64,000 nucleotides of DNA from Pseudo-nitzschia pungens (GCA_037355855.1 CM074762.1:2790001-2854000), one strand, 5' to 3'; shown: positions 23,717-34,957, counted from the first letter of the stretch. Made by a program: numbers and translations. Notes: generated from the sequence alone by a model not told the origin.

Positions 23717-24814
23717 ATGGACGTGATCATACCCGGACCATCCATACGACCCTTCTGTGCCGCCATCGGTTGTTTGTCTCGGATCGGCAAGGAACTCTAC
23801 ATCGACTTCGACCCGATCGACGGCCTGTCGATACGGTCTCTGAACGATTCCAAGTCCGTCTTTGGCAGCTTTCATTTCGAGCCCGCGTTTTTCTTCCGTT
23901 GCCGATCGGCACCCGCCCTGTCAAGAAAAAGGAAGCGAAAACTCGATCGTCCATCCACAGCCAACAGTAGCGGCAGCGACAGCGACAACGATGCAAACAT
24001 CGGTGACGACGAACGCTGGACCGTTCGGATCGCCATGAAGGCGCTCGCTGCCGTCGTGCGCCAACGCAAGGACATCCTGAACCTCCGGATAACGACCCGG
24101 GGCGATCACCTGTCCTTCGAGTTCAAGATCCAAAAGAGCGGTGGCTCCATAGTGCGCGTGACGCACAAGGTTGGATACAGCAGCGCACAGGGAGTTGCGG
24201 CGGTGACCGCCACGGACGGGGCATCCGAATTGATCGTCCAGCCAACGGTGCTGACCACCATGCTGGAACCGCTCCGACGGTCGGTCGAGATCGCGATCCT
24301 GGTCAACGAGACGCATCGACTGGTGTCCAGCGTTTCGTTTGCGCACGACGATCTGCCCGACGACGGAGTCTCCTCTCTGAACAATCGCGAAAAGCAGAAT
24401 GCCTCTCTCAAAACCGAGACCAGCGTGAGCTACGACGACCTGGTGGAGGTTCACTACGCCGGAGACGACAGCGGCGGAAGCCAAAGCCAGGAAAGCAGCA
24501 GTGGCTTCCGCGGCCCCGAACCACCCTGGGACCTGAAAGACCAGGTAGTTCTGGTGTTCACCCTCAAGGAGTTCAAGGCGTTTTTGCAGTATTGTTCGCA
24601 CGCGCTGGTGGATCAAGAACTCCAGGTCTCGATACAATTCTTTTGGGGAGGGAGGCCGATAGTGGTGAAATCCAATGCGGATCAATTCAGCGCCGAGCTA
24701 GTCATGGCGACCTTGGACCACAACTTGCTGGGAAGCATAAACACCGCAGCGGCATCTGGATCTGCATCTGGATCCGCATCGAACCGAGCAACGAATTCCG
24801 TATCAAGGCACTGA
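23717..24814 (+). CDS. RAD9: RAD9 checkpoint clamp subunit
   Basis: A homologue of RAD9, the subunit of the RAD9-RAD1-HUS1 sliding clamp loaded at DNA damage to activate ATR signalling. It is a single exon of 365 aa. The N-terminus aligns in layout with known RAD9 proteins (LSRIGKELYIDFDPIDGLSI, SVFGSFHFEPAFFF). A Ser/Asp-rich insert lies at about 75-95, and the second PCNA-like domain carries LKEFKAFLQYC and the typical QFFWGGRPIVVKSN. The tail after the clamp is short compared with animal RAD9, whose long tail is phosphorylated and binds TopBP1, so the tail may be reduced here. No frameshift. Confidence 0.85.
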   Translation: MDVIIPGPSIRPFCAAIGCLSRIGKELYIDFDPIDGLSIRSLNDSKSVFGSFHFEPAFFFRCRSAPALSRKRKRKLDRPSTANSSGSDSDNDANIGDDERWTVRIAMKALAAVVRQRKDILNLRITTRGDHLSFEFKIQKSGGSIVRVTHKVGYSSAQGVAAVTATDGASELIVQPTVLTTMLEPLRRSVEIAILVNETHRLVSSVSFAHDDLPDDGVSSLNNREKQNASLKTETSVSYDDLVEVHYAGDDSGGSQSQESSSGFRGPEPPWDLKDQVVLVFTLKEFKAFLQYCSHALVDQELQVSIQFFWGGRPIVVKSNADQFSAELVMATLDHNLLGSINTAAASGSASGSASNRATNSVSRH

Positions 24815-25771
24815 AACAAACCTGGGAGAAGGTGCGGGGGATGCACGTCTCAAAGAACAGCAGGCCCGAGGTACTAGCTCATAACGAACCGAGCAAAAAA
24901 GAAAGCCTCTATCTCGGCATGGAAAATGCAGGGGAGCCATGCGTACGGTAGCTGCGAGAAACATCAATCAATCGCTAGGTGTTCTTTTGTTTCACTCCGT
25001 AAAGCTGCAAATTTCAATGCACGCTAGGCTTGCGCTATAGGTTGTGACTGTTCAATCATGATGCATAAATTTTAGCCCAAATGTGTCATTGGTGAATGAA
25101 AATCATCAATCATATTCGTTGCGCAGAGTCCTAGATGCTACGATGCCGTACAGTGGTGAAATCTGTAACGAGAATCAGCGTCCTCCTATCTCTTCCATGT
25201 TCAATGTTGCGATTTGTCGCGAAGGAATGTTCATGTCCATGTACACGTGCCAGTTTACCCTCGTGAGAATTCCAGATTTTTGCGCACCAGCCAGTACAAT
25301 TAGTTTTCGCGGAAAATGGATACCAGAAGCATACCTGCTCCTAATACCTTATCGGCTGAGTTATCGTACTGCATGGATTATTCATTTCACAAAAATCTGT
25401 GTCGAGTTTTTCCTTGTATACATTGGACATGCCTATCTTTCAGAACGTCATGAATGCAAACGGATCCAATAGATCTGAAAGACGTGTTCTACCGACAAAT
25501 CCAATCCGGTCAAGTAATGTGAATGCTTCCAGCTTTCGGCATCTAGGTCTTGTGAGGAATACGTGCTCAGGTCAATGCACCGCAATTACGACGAATCAAT
25601 CGCATTATCTCGGATTATCTTTAGTAGACGTACACGTAGCATGAATGATCCAGGGAAAGCAGAATACTCCAGCTGAGCCAAAATCAGCAACTGCCTACCT
25701 GCTCGTTGTCCACAATCCACTGCGTCCTTTGATGTTTCGTCTCATAATTCAATTCCACCACTGCCTACAAA
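24815..25771. other. Intergenic region
   Basis: The spacer between RAD9 and the small secreted protein gene. Only short, unrelated reading frames are present. I see no repeat or RNA gene. Confidence 0.4.
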
Positions 25772-26416
25772 ATGCTTTCTCCTCAGTTTCTCATCAAGTC
25801 CTTTCCAAGAAGCATTTGCCTTTTGATCGCTTTCTGTTCCCTGTCGACTGTGGACGCGAGCAAGTCAACTAAAAAAGCTTCGAAGGGTTCGAAGGGTTCC
25901 AAAAGTGGCAAGTCATTTAAGTTTCAGAGCATTACTCCAGTGGATAATACCATTTTGACTGTTGGATTGAATGTAGAAGATTTGGAATCAAGTATCGAAA
26001 GTCTCGTTGGAGCGATCACCCTCAGGGGTAGTGTATATACTGCACATTATGATGACTACTCGGCCGGCACCATCGACAGTTCCAACGTCGGCGGTCTCTA
26101 TAATTTGTCGTCGCCGATTGGTCGAACCGATCAGGCATGTACGACCACCAGTGTTTCGAGTACTGATCCTGTGTCCCCAGTAAACGCCATTTGTAACATT
26201 GTCTCATGTTTCGATGACGAGGGATGTTTGTACGGAATGTCTGTTGCCAGCTTCACCAGCATTCTGAATGAAGGCATCATTGTCGGTGGGAACGGGATAT
26301 ACTCTGGCATCACAGTTGGATCTTTCGAAGCCTCGAGATCAGAAATCTGTGACGAAACTAATGGCGTCTGCTTCCTTCTCTTCGACACCACTGTGAACAT
26401 TGGAGATGGGGAGTAA
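25772..26416 (+). CDS. Small secreted protein, possible allene-oxide-cyclase/dirigent-like barrel
   Basis: A 214-aa protein, single exon, with a signal peptide (hydrophobic ICLLIAFCSLSTVDA) followed by a Lys/Ser-rich linker with KGSKGSK repeats. The folded part is beta-rich with paired cysteines. Its VGGNGIYSGITVGSF stretch resembles the Gly-rich strand turn of allene oxide cyclase/dirigent barrels. This resemblance is weak and is my inference. The product is probably secreted; function unknown. Two stops in a row (TAATAA) end it. Confidence 0.6.
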   Translation: MLSPQFLIKSFPRSICLLIAFCSLSTVDASKSTKKASKGSKGSKSGKSFKFQSITPVDNTILTVGLNVEDLESSIESLVGAITLRGSVYTAHYDDYSAGTIDSSNVGGLYNLSSPIGRTDQACTTTSVSSTDPVSPVNAICNIVSCFDDEGCLYGMSVASFTSILNEGIIVGGNGIYSGITVGSFEASRSEICDETNGVCFLLFDTTVNIGDGE

Positions 26417-27141
26417 TAATGCACTGCACTCATTCCAGTTTGGAGCCAGGTCAAAGGGGTATTGAAGGAAGTAAAAATTACCACAGAAGCTTCTACAACT
26501 ACACCACCATGATTTCTCGTCCTGATACTGATAAACATGGCAGTGATGGTGTTATGAGGGATACAATATTGAACTATATGCCGTTTCAAATCCTCATCAT
26601 GCTAGCAAGAGAAAATAATGTAGTAAAGGGTGGTGCCAATTTAGATTCAGTATTATGCAGCACCAGCAGTACTGCTGCTGATACTGCCAAGCCCTATGGA
26701 ATAAACCCTCGAGTTGAATGCAAAACAACCGAACGATGCATCAGGTGCCCTTAATAGAGAATAAAGATCCTAATCATAGTAGTAATGATAATACAAAATC
26801 TGTTGTTCTTGTACTTACACCACCAGTTGATCTTCAATCGTTTCAAGGTGAAGTCAGGTCACCGGTAGAGATGCGCACGACTGGATCTAACTGTACCAGC
26901 ATTATTCAGTCAAAAAGGAATCTTAAAACAAGTAGTACGGTAGTAATACCGTACGATTCCTGGTACGTACCAGGTGTTGTTGCCTCGGTCGGTCTATGTT
27001 TTTTCGTTTTTGACGTCGAGATGCGCCAACGAGCGCCATCAAAGTATTTTTCCCAATCCTTCTCATTCTGCAACAATCCTTTTGCACTGTGAGTGTTAGA
27101 ACCGCTGACGACTCAAAGCAACACAATAGTACACTACAGCT
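26417..27141. other. Intergenic region
   Basis: No supported gene. A small cluster of GTACGGTAGTAATACCGTAC-type inverted words lies at about 26934-26972. Confidence 0.4.
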
Positions 27142-27591
27142 ATGGGTTCCGAGGATTTACCAGACCAGTTGTCACACTACATCAGTTTTGTGGAGAAAGT
27201 CCTCAAGCCGAAGCTTTTGAACGCAGAATCAGCAGCCAATGTTGTTCGAGCAGAGATCACAGACTACGAAGAATTGACAACACGTCTGAAGGAGAGAATC
27301 GCAGATGGGAATAGCGAGGAATCTCTGGAGTCTATGGTCGATATAGGGTATAAGACTATCTTTTGCAATGCGGTGGTCAAAGATCCAAGCAAGATCTTTG
27401 TGAAGGTTGGGCTGGGATTTCATGTCGAAATGGAGTTGAACGAGGCCTCGAGATTCGCGAAAAAAAGAATATCCTACCTCCGGAAGAACAGATTGGCGGA
27501 AAAAGAGGCAGAGATCAAAGAGATCACTGGTCATATACAATCTGCCTCGATGATTCTCGATCAGTTGCACGCGGAAATGAAAAGATCGTGA
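27142..27591 (+). CDS. UXT: UXT-like prefoldin alpha protein
   Basis: A 149-aa prefoldin alpha-class protein resembling UXT, a subunit of the R2TP/prefoldin-like (URI) co-chaperone complex. Two coiled coils (about 10-55 and 105-148) flank a central beta hairpin with IGYKTIFCNAVVKDPSKIFV and VGLGFHVEMELNEASRF, the characteristic UXT core. It is a single exon in good frame. A canonical prefoldin 5 is less likely given the LGFHVEM element. Confidence 0.75.
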   Translation: MGSEDLPDQLSHYISFVEKVLKPKLLNAESAANVVRAEITDYEELTTRLKERIADGNSEESLESMVDIGYKTIFCNAVVKDPSKIFVKVGLGFHVEMELNEASRFAKKRISYLRKNRLAEKEAEIKEITGHIQSASMILDQLHAEMKRS

Positions 27592-27959
27592 GATAACTTT
27601 ACGAACTTTCATTTTTTGGTATCCTAGATACTCGTAACCGTAGTGCATCACCACCAGCACAGAGATGCGTTCGGCCCCAACAATTTACTGTTCTGTATCT
27701 TTCGGTTTGCGAGTGCGTGGCATGTCGTGACCATCGCCTTTCAAACAAAAAAATACAACAATTCGAAAAAGTATTGTTCATGGTGGGAGAGATGTTCGTA
27801 TTCAACATCGTGACAAGAACAATACAATGAATGGAATCGATGCTTCATGCACTAAACCCAGCGGAACAAGAAAAAGCCGGCAACAGCGATGGCAGTTTCA
27901 ATTGTAGCATTGTCAGAATAATCAATCGAATCTAAGGCTAAATTAAAAATAACATTTTT
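27592..27959. other. Convergent 3' spacer
   Basis: The shared downstream region of UXT (+) and the 858-aa gene (-). No further feature is seen. Confidence 0.4.
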
Positions 27960-30536
27960 CTAATGCAGCTTCTTCGCTTTCGTGCCTTGGTTCCCTTGAC
28001 TCCGGTGTGCGTCAACATAGCGCATCAATCGGATTGATGACAAGCCAGTCAACAAGATCAGAATATCGAGAAATAAAGAGGAGTCACAATAGGTTGCCAT
28101 CAAAATCTGTATGGCCCAGCTAATCCAGGCAATCGGAAACTTCACCAGACACTTCCGAACTATAATCATGTTGTAGGCAGTGATCAGTCGACTGGTGCTT
28201 TTCACACCCACGATGGTCCCGAAGTCGGACGAGAATCCTTCCGCGAGGAATAGGACTGGCACCAACATCTTCAGTAATTTCAGGCCAATATAGCAGATAT
28301 GTTCATCCCATGTATTGTATTCTTCGATCCGCTTTTTCCGGTGTGGAATCGGATCTCGTTGAATCGTTGTTAGCGTCGAGGAGGATTCAAGAGAAACCCC
28401 GTTGCCCGAATCGGTGGCTGCCCTTGATGATGTGGTCTTGCTGATCCCACCCAGAAGAGACATCATCGAACCATCAGACGTTTCGTGCAACGTCCCAGCC
28501 TTAACCAAGTAACAGAGAGAATATATAGCCATCCATGTGACTATGTGAGGCGTCCAGTGAGGGAGATTGATGAAGTCCATAAGCCGAACGCATGTCGATG
28601 GAAGGAGATAGTAAACTGCGTAACACGTCGTGACACCTTCGAATTCCTCTATTGCCTCAATGAGTCCGAATTTGATCATCCGAAACAGTAAACAGAAGAG
28701 CATCACTAACGCCCTCGTGATTTCCAAAAAAACTCTGCCAATGGCATTGACCAATCGCAACAGCAAGACTGCGAAGACTTCTTCTATTTCGATCAACCAA
28801 GCAATCAGATTTCGAATTTCTTTTGACACTCGCTTCATCTGTTGGGAAACACGCTGGCGATGTTGCCTCGCCTTTGAAAAAAAAGACGATCTCTGCATTC
28901 CCCTCATCGCAGGAGCAATCAAACCACGGTACCTTCTTGCAGTCCACTCAGCGATAGAACGTATAGCAGAGAGAAGAGTTTGCCACATGGAAAACGCTTT
29001 GATATCATTCGGGGAGTGACGATGCGACGCCTCGCTCACCAAGGGGGCTTTGCGTGTTTTCCCTTCCGAATACAAATTGCTTCGGTCCGGACGAAACGAT
29101 TGCTCGGTGACGGGAATGCTGCCCCGTCCAGCAGCACTGCACGTACTATTCTCCAACAGCCCGACGATTCGGGAAACGTGTGCTTCGTCCGTGTCGTATC
29201 CAATGCCTTCATCTTTCAAATCAATGCTATTGCTGAGTTGGATATCGGAACTGATGGGGAACGACAAATCCGAGTTGTTGTCTGCTTCGCTAAAAGTACT
29301 CAAGGACGACGTATTCGACTCGATACCAGAGCTCCCGCACGTGTTCGATGGAATGGAATTGTCCTCCAACTCGTCTTCGTGGAGAAGATCCTCGACTTCG
29401 ACTTCCTCGTCATCACAGTAATCCTCTTCCGTGGAACGATTCGATCCGATCGATACGGCATTGGATTCAATCGCAATGTTCGGTGTGGCCGAAATGTGTT
29501 GGGATAAGAACGGCTTTCCTTCGTTTCGCATCTGCCCGTTTTGCTCGTAGTTGCGATGCTGGTCTGCGACGGATAGAGTCGGTTGTGCTTTTCTGGCGCA
29601 AGTATCTGATCTTGGTAGGGTATAATTTTTACTCGATGGCTTTTGCGACGTTTGGTGCCGATGTGAAAGTAGCGTATTGGTGGCGGTCGGATATCCATTC
29701 TCCATCAAAAAGGGAGCATTGGTGTTGTTTGGATCGTCGATAGCTTCCCAGTGATCATCCCTGCGAGTGCCCGTCGACTCTCCCCATGAATATGTGTTCC
29801 CGGCAGTAGCGTTATTCCTTTCCAAAAAGTCCCTAGATGTGGGATGGCGAAAATTGCGAAAGAAGGCGGTGTCATTGTTTGGATTCCCCGAGAGCCCGAT
29901 CAGTGTGGTTTCGGGAGAGGGTGCGGAATTTGCGAGGTTTTGAAAACCCGGAGGTGGACGAAGCCGCAAATCGGTGTCACTGATTCGTTTTGTGATTCCG
30001 GCTTCGTCACTCGATTCCTGATAGTTATTTCTGTTCGGGAACAGTTCATTCCGGGTTTGTTGAAGGGCTGCGTTGTCGACAGAAGCTGTTCCGGTTTCGT
30101 TTCCGTTGAGATACGGAACGTAAAGACCGGATCGATTGTTATCGCTGATTCCATTGTAGTTGTTGGTACCGTGTCGAACCGTGTCCATCGCATACTCATG
30201 ATTGTTTCCTGACGAGTAGGGCAGATGGAGCGGCTGAATGTAGGACTGATTCATACCCGTTGACATTGCGTTTCCTGTATCCGTAGCCCGTGCTTCAATC
30301 GTTGTGTTGTTGCTGTAGGTGTTTGTTTCCCACGGGTTTTTCGGAAGAGGACTCGATATAGGGGATTGTGAATTCGTAGCAGGAGTTGGTATTGAGGCGA
30401 TCCGCATGGCATAGCTGTCGTTGGTGATAGCTCTTCCCCCGTGATGATTGTTGCTGTTTTCATCCGCAAATAGACCACCGGGCAAAAAGAAGGAATCGAC
30501 GAGGGCGGCATCGTCGTCTTTGTCGTTCTCTTTCAT
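27960..30536 (-). CDS. Uncharacterised membrane protein with long disordered N-terminus
   Basis: A single-exon 858-aa protein I do not recognise. Roughly residues 1-530 are Asn/Ser/Thr-rich and probably disordered, with an acidic block (EEDYCDDEEVEVEDLLHEDE). From about 560 there is a basic amphipathic stretch, then several hydrophobic segments (EVFAVLLLRLVNAIGRVFL, ALVMLFCLLFRMIKFGL, YAVYYLLPSTCVRLMDF, IVTWMAIYSLCYLV, MLVPVLFLAEG and the C-terminal ILMATYCDSSLFLDILILL). This gives 5-7 membrane passes and a basic tail. The topology suggests a cytosolic disordered head on a multipass base. The reading frame is uninterrupted. Confidence 0.7.
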   Translation of the reverse strand: MKENDKDDDAALVDSFFLPGGLFADENSNNHHGGRAITNDSYAMRIASIPTPATNSQSPISSPLPKNPWETNTYSNNTTIEARATDTGNAMSTGMNQSYIQPLHLPYSSGNNHEYAMDTVRHGTNNYNGISDNNRSGLYVPYLNGNETGTASVDNAALQQTRNELFPNRNNYQESSDEAGITKRISDTDLRLRPPPGFQNLANSAPSPETTLIGLSGNPNNDTAFFRNFRHPTSRDFLERNNATAGNTYSWGESTGTRRDDHWEAIDDPNNTNAPFLMENGYPTATNTLLSHRHQTSQKPSSKNYTLPRSDTCARKAQPTLSVADQHRNYEQNGQMRNEGKPFLSQHISATPNIAIESNAVSIGSNRSTEEDYCDDEEVEVEDLLHEDELEDNSIPSNTCGSSGIESNTSSLSTFSEADNNSDLSFPISSDIQLSNSIDLKDEGIGYDTDEAHVSRIVGLLENSTCSAAGRGSIPVTEQSFRPDRSNLYSEGKTRKAPLVSEASHRHSPNDIKAFSMWQTLLSAIRSIAEWTARRYRGLIAPAMRGMQRSSFFSKARQHRQRVSQQMKRVSKEIRNLIAWLIEIEEVFAVLLLRLVNAIGRVFLEITRALVMLFCLLFRMIKFGLIEAIEEFEGVTTCYAVYYLLPSTCVRLMDFINLPHWTPHIVTWMAIYSLCYLVKAGTLHETSDGSMMSLLGGISKTTSSRAATDSGNGVSLESSSTLTTIQRDPIPHRKKRIEEYNTWDEHICYIGLKLLKMLVPVLFLAEGFSSDFGTIVGVKSTSRLITAYNMIIVRKCLVKFPIAWISWAIQILMATYCDSSLFLDILILLTGLSSIRLMRYVDAHRSQGNQGTKAKKLH

Positions 30537-31825
30537 TGCAGAAGAGTTCTTCGAGACGGGTAGAATTCAATCAATCGAAAACTGTTTTAGAACGGTGCGT
30601 CTCGTTTCCTCTACAGCAGCAAGTCCTTCTACCCCCAAACCACTCGACTGTTGTGCATCATGAACCCCTCAACGTATGATGGATGTCGATGGGTGGTGTA
30701 TGCAAAAAAAGAATGAGGCGGTATATGTTTGACGCCGAAAACTACTGTTGAACGAAACCTGTGATCCTCATTCCTAATATTCCCTCTATCAGTTCGCGTT
30801 AGTAGACAATCTTGTGGTGTGTTGCTCTTCGTGTCGATTCAGTGTTGTTTCAATGATTCACTATGAGGTAAAGTGTGAGTGCCACAACCAGAAAGCACGA
30901 AATAATAATAATAATATCGGTTCTCGTTCTCACATGCTACCAGTTTCACAGCTTTCAGACGGCGATCGACAGTTTACCTTCAACAACAGTGGCATACCGG
31001 TAAACCTTACGTCAAAAATGCTTTGTGAATATTTTTTTCATTTGCATACCGTACTATGGAAGTTAGCCACTCAAGTTTTCCTACAAGCCCCGTGGCTCTC
31101 ATTTTTCTTACAAATCTCTGTTATTTTTCTGCTCATTTTTCAATTTAGCCCTCACACTGGATGTACCATCGTGCTTTCATTTCTACGTATTAAGAGCAAA
31201 GAGATGTATCATCGACAATTGCTTCATTTTTACCGCATCATTTTGTGTTTTGTTTGTTGATGATAGCTTCAAGTTTTTTGTCTGTAGTAACTTACTACTC
31301 TGCACTAGCGTAACTAGGTAATTACTCCAACGTTTAGGACAGTGGTACGAGTAAGATTAACCTTACTTTTGAGACAAGGATCTTGGATCCGCAGAGGCCC
31401 ATGTTGAACATTCTGGAATTTGGGACATTGAGACTTACGTCCCGTACTGTAGGTAAGGTTACGCGTACCGTCGGGTAAGTTAGGTCGAGATCATTCCTTA
31501 TTTCCACGAATGAATGAATCATCTTGTATTCGAGTCGTATCTTCTCATTCTTGGTGCTTCTTCTCCATCTACACGTACGAGTGATCTTACTACCAGAACG
31601 AGTAAGATTACTCCTACACCAAAACCAAAATTCATCCTGTACAGCACGGATCCATAAAGTACCGGGATGACTTTTCCGGTGATAACTAATGTTCCGCACA
31701 AACCGATACAAGTTGTGATTGATTCATTAATCCCAAACCTCATCAATCAACGCACTTGCGATTAGCAGCATACCGTACCGCTCAGCGTCCGTCGATTCAA
31801 AGTCCAAGGACGAAAACAAAACAAC
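30537..31825. other. Divergent intergenic region with motif cluster
   Basis: The spacer between the 858-aa gene (-) and the 428-aa gene (+). GTAAGGTTAC is present at 31453-31462, and relatives lie near 30998-31012, 31342-31372 and 31575-31615. No gene is seen. Confidence 0.5.
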
Positions 31826-33112
31826 ATGGCCGTTCCCGACGATTTGCTCCTTGCCTTTTTCGGCGAGAGCAGTTCCCGACTCCTCGAGATGGATGCCGGG
31901 GAAGCCATAGCGTCCGCTTCCGACAAGAATGCCGTGATTTCAATAGTTGGCCTCGACGATTGTCGCCGCTGCGTCCTGGATCAGCAGATGTTCGTTCTGA
32001 AGGAAGTGACGGATCGATATCGTGACGAATCGAGCAGCGACGACATCACCGCCACTCGGGTGCAGGAACGTCTCGGCCGGTTGCAACACGAACCAAATCT
32101 TTCCCGGGAGCTGAAAGGTGCCATGGAAACCATGAACGATGCCGCGCGAATGACCGTGTGCAGGTTGGCCCTGTACTGCGAGGAAGATTTCGTGCAAACG
32201 CAGACTTCGACGTCGTCCAGAACTTTGCAAGACGAAGGGCGTTTGGATCGGACCAAGCTGATGGAATACTTTGGATTGTGTCAGGCCGCCCTCAAATTGC
32301 CGTGCGTTACGGACTTTATGGTCGAAATCAACCGGGATCGGATTTTTGATACACACCAGAGCGACGGCGACCAAACCGATGAAACCAACACTTCGTCGTC
32401 TTCGTCTTCGTCGTCGTCGTCATCAATGATGTTTCCGCAATCTCGTTTGGAATACGTCCAGCGCTTGCTCGCGAAAGCAATGGGATGGGACCCGGTGTTT
32501 GTCACGTCCGAGCTGCGAACGATTTTTGTCGAGCGGCCGAGGGAGGTCGATAGCGACTACTACGATGAACCGGTCGTGTCTCTCTTTCAAAAACTGGTGG
32601 AAGAAATGACGGTCGCGATTCGTTCCGCCAGCCTCCGGGTCCGTGCCAAACAGGACACGGAACTCCTGAACGATCTCGCCAAGGGAGGGAGCACCCGGGT
32701 CGTTTCGGTGCAGTACTCCGAATTCGAGGTCGACCAGACCGGGAACAGGATCGAATCGTCCCGGACGAACGCTCCGGAAAGCACCGTCGACGAGCGGGAG
32801 GAAGAACTCTCGGAGGAAGAAAAGAAGCGACGGCTCCGGCTGGCGAGCGAGGCGGCCATTCTGCAGCAAACCATTCTGGGGGAGTTGCTCTCCATGAGCG
32901 AAGAGGAGCGAACCGACAAGCTGCAACGGGCGGCCGAGGCCAGCCGGAAATTCATGGAGGAAGCCATGGCACTCCCAGCGGGACAGGAACGGGTCGACTT
33001 TTTGAGGGGCATGGACGCGGCAACATCGCGGCAACTGGCAATGCACAAGCTGTGGAACGGAATGTTGCAAGCGAACGGGGGGCAGCCGCCAAAAATCGTC
33101 CGACAGAAATAG
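31826..33112 (+). CDS. Uncharacterised 428-aa protein
   Basis: A single exon with good coding character and no family I recognise. Largely helical. Visible parts are LDDCRRCVLDQQMF near residue 40, a poly-Ser tract (about 190-203) and an acidic linker. A C-terminal Glu/Arg/Ala-rich coiled region (EEEKKRRLRLASEAAILQQ onward) ends in a basic KIVRQK tail. There is no signal peptide or membrane segment, so it is probably cytosolic or nuclear. It is convergent with EIF1AD (585 bp apart). Confidence 0.7.
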   Translation: MAVPDDLLLAFFGESSSRLLEMDAGEAIASASDKNAVISIVGLDDCRRCVLDQQMFVLKEVTDRYRDESSSDDITATRVQERLGRLQHEPNLSRELKGAMETMNDAARMTVCRLALYCEEDFVQTQTSTSSRTLQDEGRLDRTKLMEYFGLCQAALKLPCVTDFMVEINRDRIFDTHQSDGDQTDETNTSSSSSSSSSSSMMFPQSRLEYVQRLLAKAMGWDPVFVTSELRTIFVERPREVDSDYYDEPVVSLFQKLVEEMTVAIRSASLRVRAKQDTELLNDLAKGGSTRVVSVQYSEFEVDQTGNRIESSRTNAPESTVDEREEELSEEEKKRRLRLASEAAILQQTILGELLSMSEEERTDKLQRAAEASRKFMEEAMALPAGQERVDFLRGMDAATSRQLAMHKLWNGMLQANGGQPPKIVRQK

Positions 33113-33697
33113 ATTCGAATCGCAAACGGCAAAGCATCGGAATCTCGTAGATCTCAATGGACGCAAGAAAGAGAAGTGTAAAGTAGTAAAAGCTGAAAGT
33201 TACCGTACTGCGCGCAAGCTCTTAGGTCTACACTTTTTTTTGTTATATCTTCTCGTCGGGCTTCGCGACGCCCTCGGAAAGTTATGTTGGAAGAATGGTC
33301 GATTGTTCGCTCGTTCGTTCATTCGTTCCGCGTGAACGACAAACCATGGAGAAACGTGGGTAACTCCCGTCGATTTGGCGAAGGGCAGAGTGCGCAGAAA
33401 CCAACGCGAAAACGAAGGCAAACGGGGAGTGATCACAAAATGCTTCGCTCGTCAACCAAACTTTGTGTTTTCAACCCCGCAGTGAGCTGTTCTTCCATCG
33501 TTGGTGTTTTGTGTTTCCCATCGAGACTCGTGATGGTTCCGTTTCGCCAATGCAAGCTGTTTGTTTGTTTCCCACAGTCACCCTGCGGTTGTGCCGCCGG
33601 TCGATCCACTCTGGCCGGCGTGTCGCTTTCGTTTGGGTTCCGAGGGAATCGCAGCGGCATGCGTTGTTTTTGGGTGTTATTATTTTTATTATTATTT
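33113..33697. other. Convergent 3' spacer
   Basis: Between the 428-aa gene (+) and EIF1AD (-). No gene is supported; the plus-strand reading frame across 33.3-34.1 kb is antisense to EIF1AD. Confidence 0.45.
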
Positions 33698-34364
33698 TTA
33701 CTCGTCGTCTTCGTCGCTGCTGTCTTCTTCGCTGTCCGAATCCTGGATTTCGAGGCGCGCGATTCGATTCGTGTTGACAAACAAGTCGTCGTCGTTTTCG
33801 TCATCGTACTCGTTGTAAACGATTCCGTCGTCGTTGTCGTAGCCGTATTCGTCGTGGTCGTTGTTGTACACGATTCCGTCGTCGTCCGCTTTCTTGTCGT
33901 CGACGGTTCCGCTCTGGGAAAATTCCGGGTCGTTCTCCGGCCACAATCCCTTCGATACCAAGTGCTTCACTTGATCTTTGTAGAGAATGTGGTTGATGAT
34001 GAACCGAATTCCGGTTTCTTCTTCTGCTTTGGGGTCAGTTCTCGTTGCCATCGTCGCCGCCGCCGCCGCCGTCGTCGTCATCGTCTTGTTTGTTCTCTAT
34101 TCCTGTTTGAACAATGACATAGTCGTTTCGTTTCACCCACACCAGCTTGTGAAACTTGGTTGGCAAAATCGCGAGTCCCGATCGACTGCTGCTGCTGCTG
34201 TTGTCGTTGGAATCCGTTCCCGCCAAAACGATATCGAATTGGTTTCCTCCCCGGGTGGCGACGACCTTGGCGATTCGTTCGTCTTCCTTCGGTTCCGGGA
34301 GATCGTACAGAACCGAATCCGTGAGATGCTTTCGGTAGTGTGTTCTCCGTCCGAGTCCTGCCAT
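33698..34364 (-). CDS. EIF1AD: eIF1A-domain protein EIF1AD (frameshifted)
   Basis: A homologue of EIF1AD, a nuclear/pre-ribosomal protein with an S1-like OB fold related to initiation factor 1A. The N-terminus (GLGRRTHYRKH, PEPKEDERIAKVVATRGGNQ, LPTKFHKLVWVKRNDYVIV) is the OB fold. After one extra base near 34040 the frame continues with GIRFIINHILYKDQVKHL and the family-typical DDLFVNTNR, then an acidic tail with DSDSEED. The corrected length is 221 aa. A Ser run and an Asp/Gly run interrupt the fold. The shift lies in repetitive GAC/GGC codons. Confidence 0.82.
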
Positions 34365-34957
34365 TGTTCTGTTGTCTCGCTGAATGTGGTAAACTATTCG
34401 GTTCCGATGTGTTAGTAGGTATCTTGGTACTGGAGTGTTTGCTCGTCCGATCGATCCAACTATTATTGCGGAAGGATGTATTTCAGGGAACGACGAGAAA
34501 ATTGGGTTGGGAACGTGATATTTTTATGTTTGTTCCCTTGTCGATCAGTTTGAGTTTTGTGTGGACCGTGTAGTGTTGGATGGAGGGCGAAGGACGGACG
34601 TCAACCCAAATTGTGGCACGATTCACTTCTCAAAAGTTGTCTTCCAATCCGTGATGTTTCCAAACATGCGTCGCGATCCCAACACCTTTCCGGTAACCTC
34701 ATGTTGTACGGTATGAGTAAGGTTATGCACAACAAGTAACACCATCGGCAGGCAGTGGTGTCATCGAACGGTTCGTACCCGGTAAGGTTACTTGATTTAG
34801 TATCACAAGTTGAGTATAATATATTATGCATTGATAGATTCAATCTGCAAAGAGTCTCCGCCATCACCAAAGCACACCAATTGTCGGCCACAAGAGCATC
34901 GCAGCGCAACAACGAAAGACAACAATAAAGTCGACTGCGAATACGAACGAAACAAGG
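34365..34957. other. Divergent intergenic region
   Basis: Between EIF1AD (-) and TPT1 (+). GTAAGGTTAC is present at 34782-34791 and a related word (GTAAGGTTATGC) near 34720. No gene is seen. Confidence 0.5.

Noticed and set aside
33284..34117. 277-codon plus-strand frame rich in Val/Phe
   Set aside because: It is antisense to EIF1AD; the runs come from GAC/GAT codons of the acidic tail read backwards.
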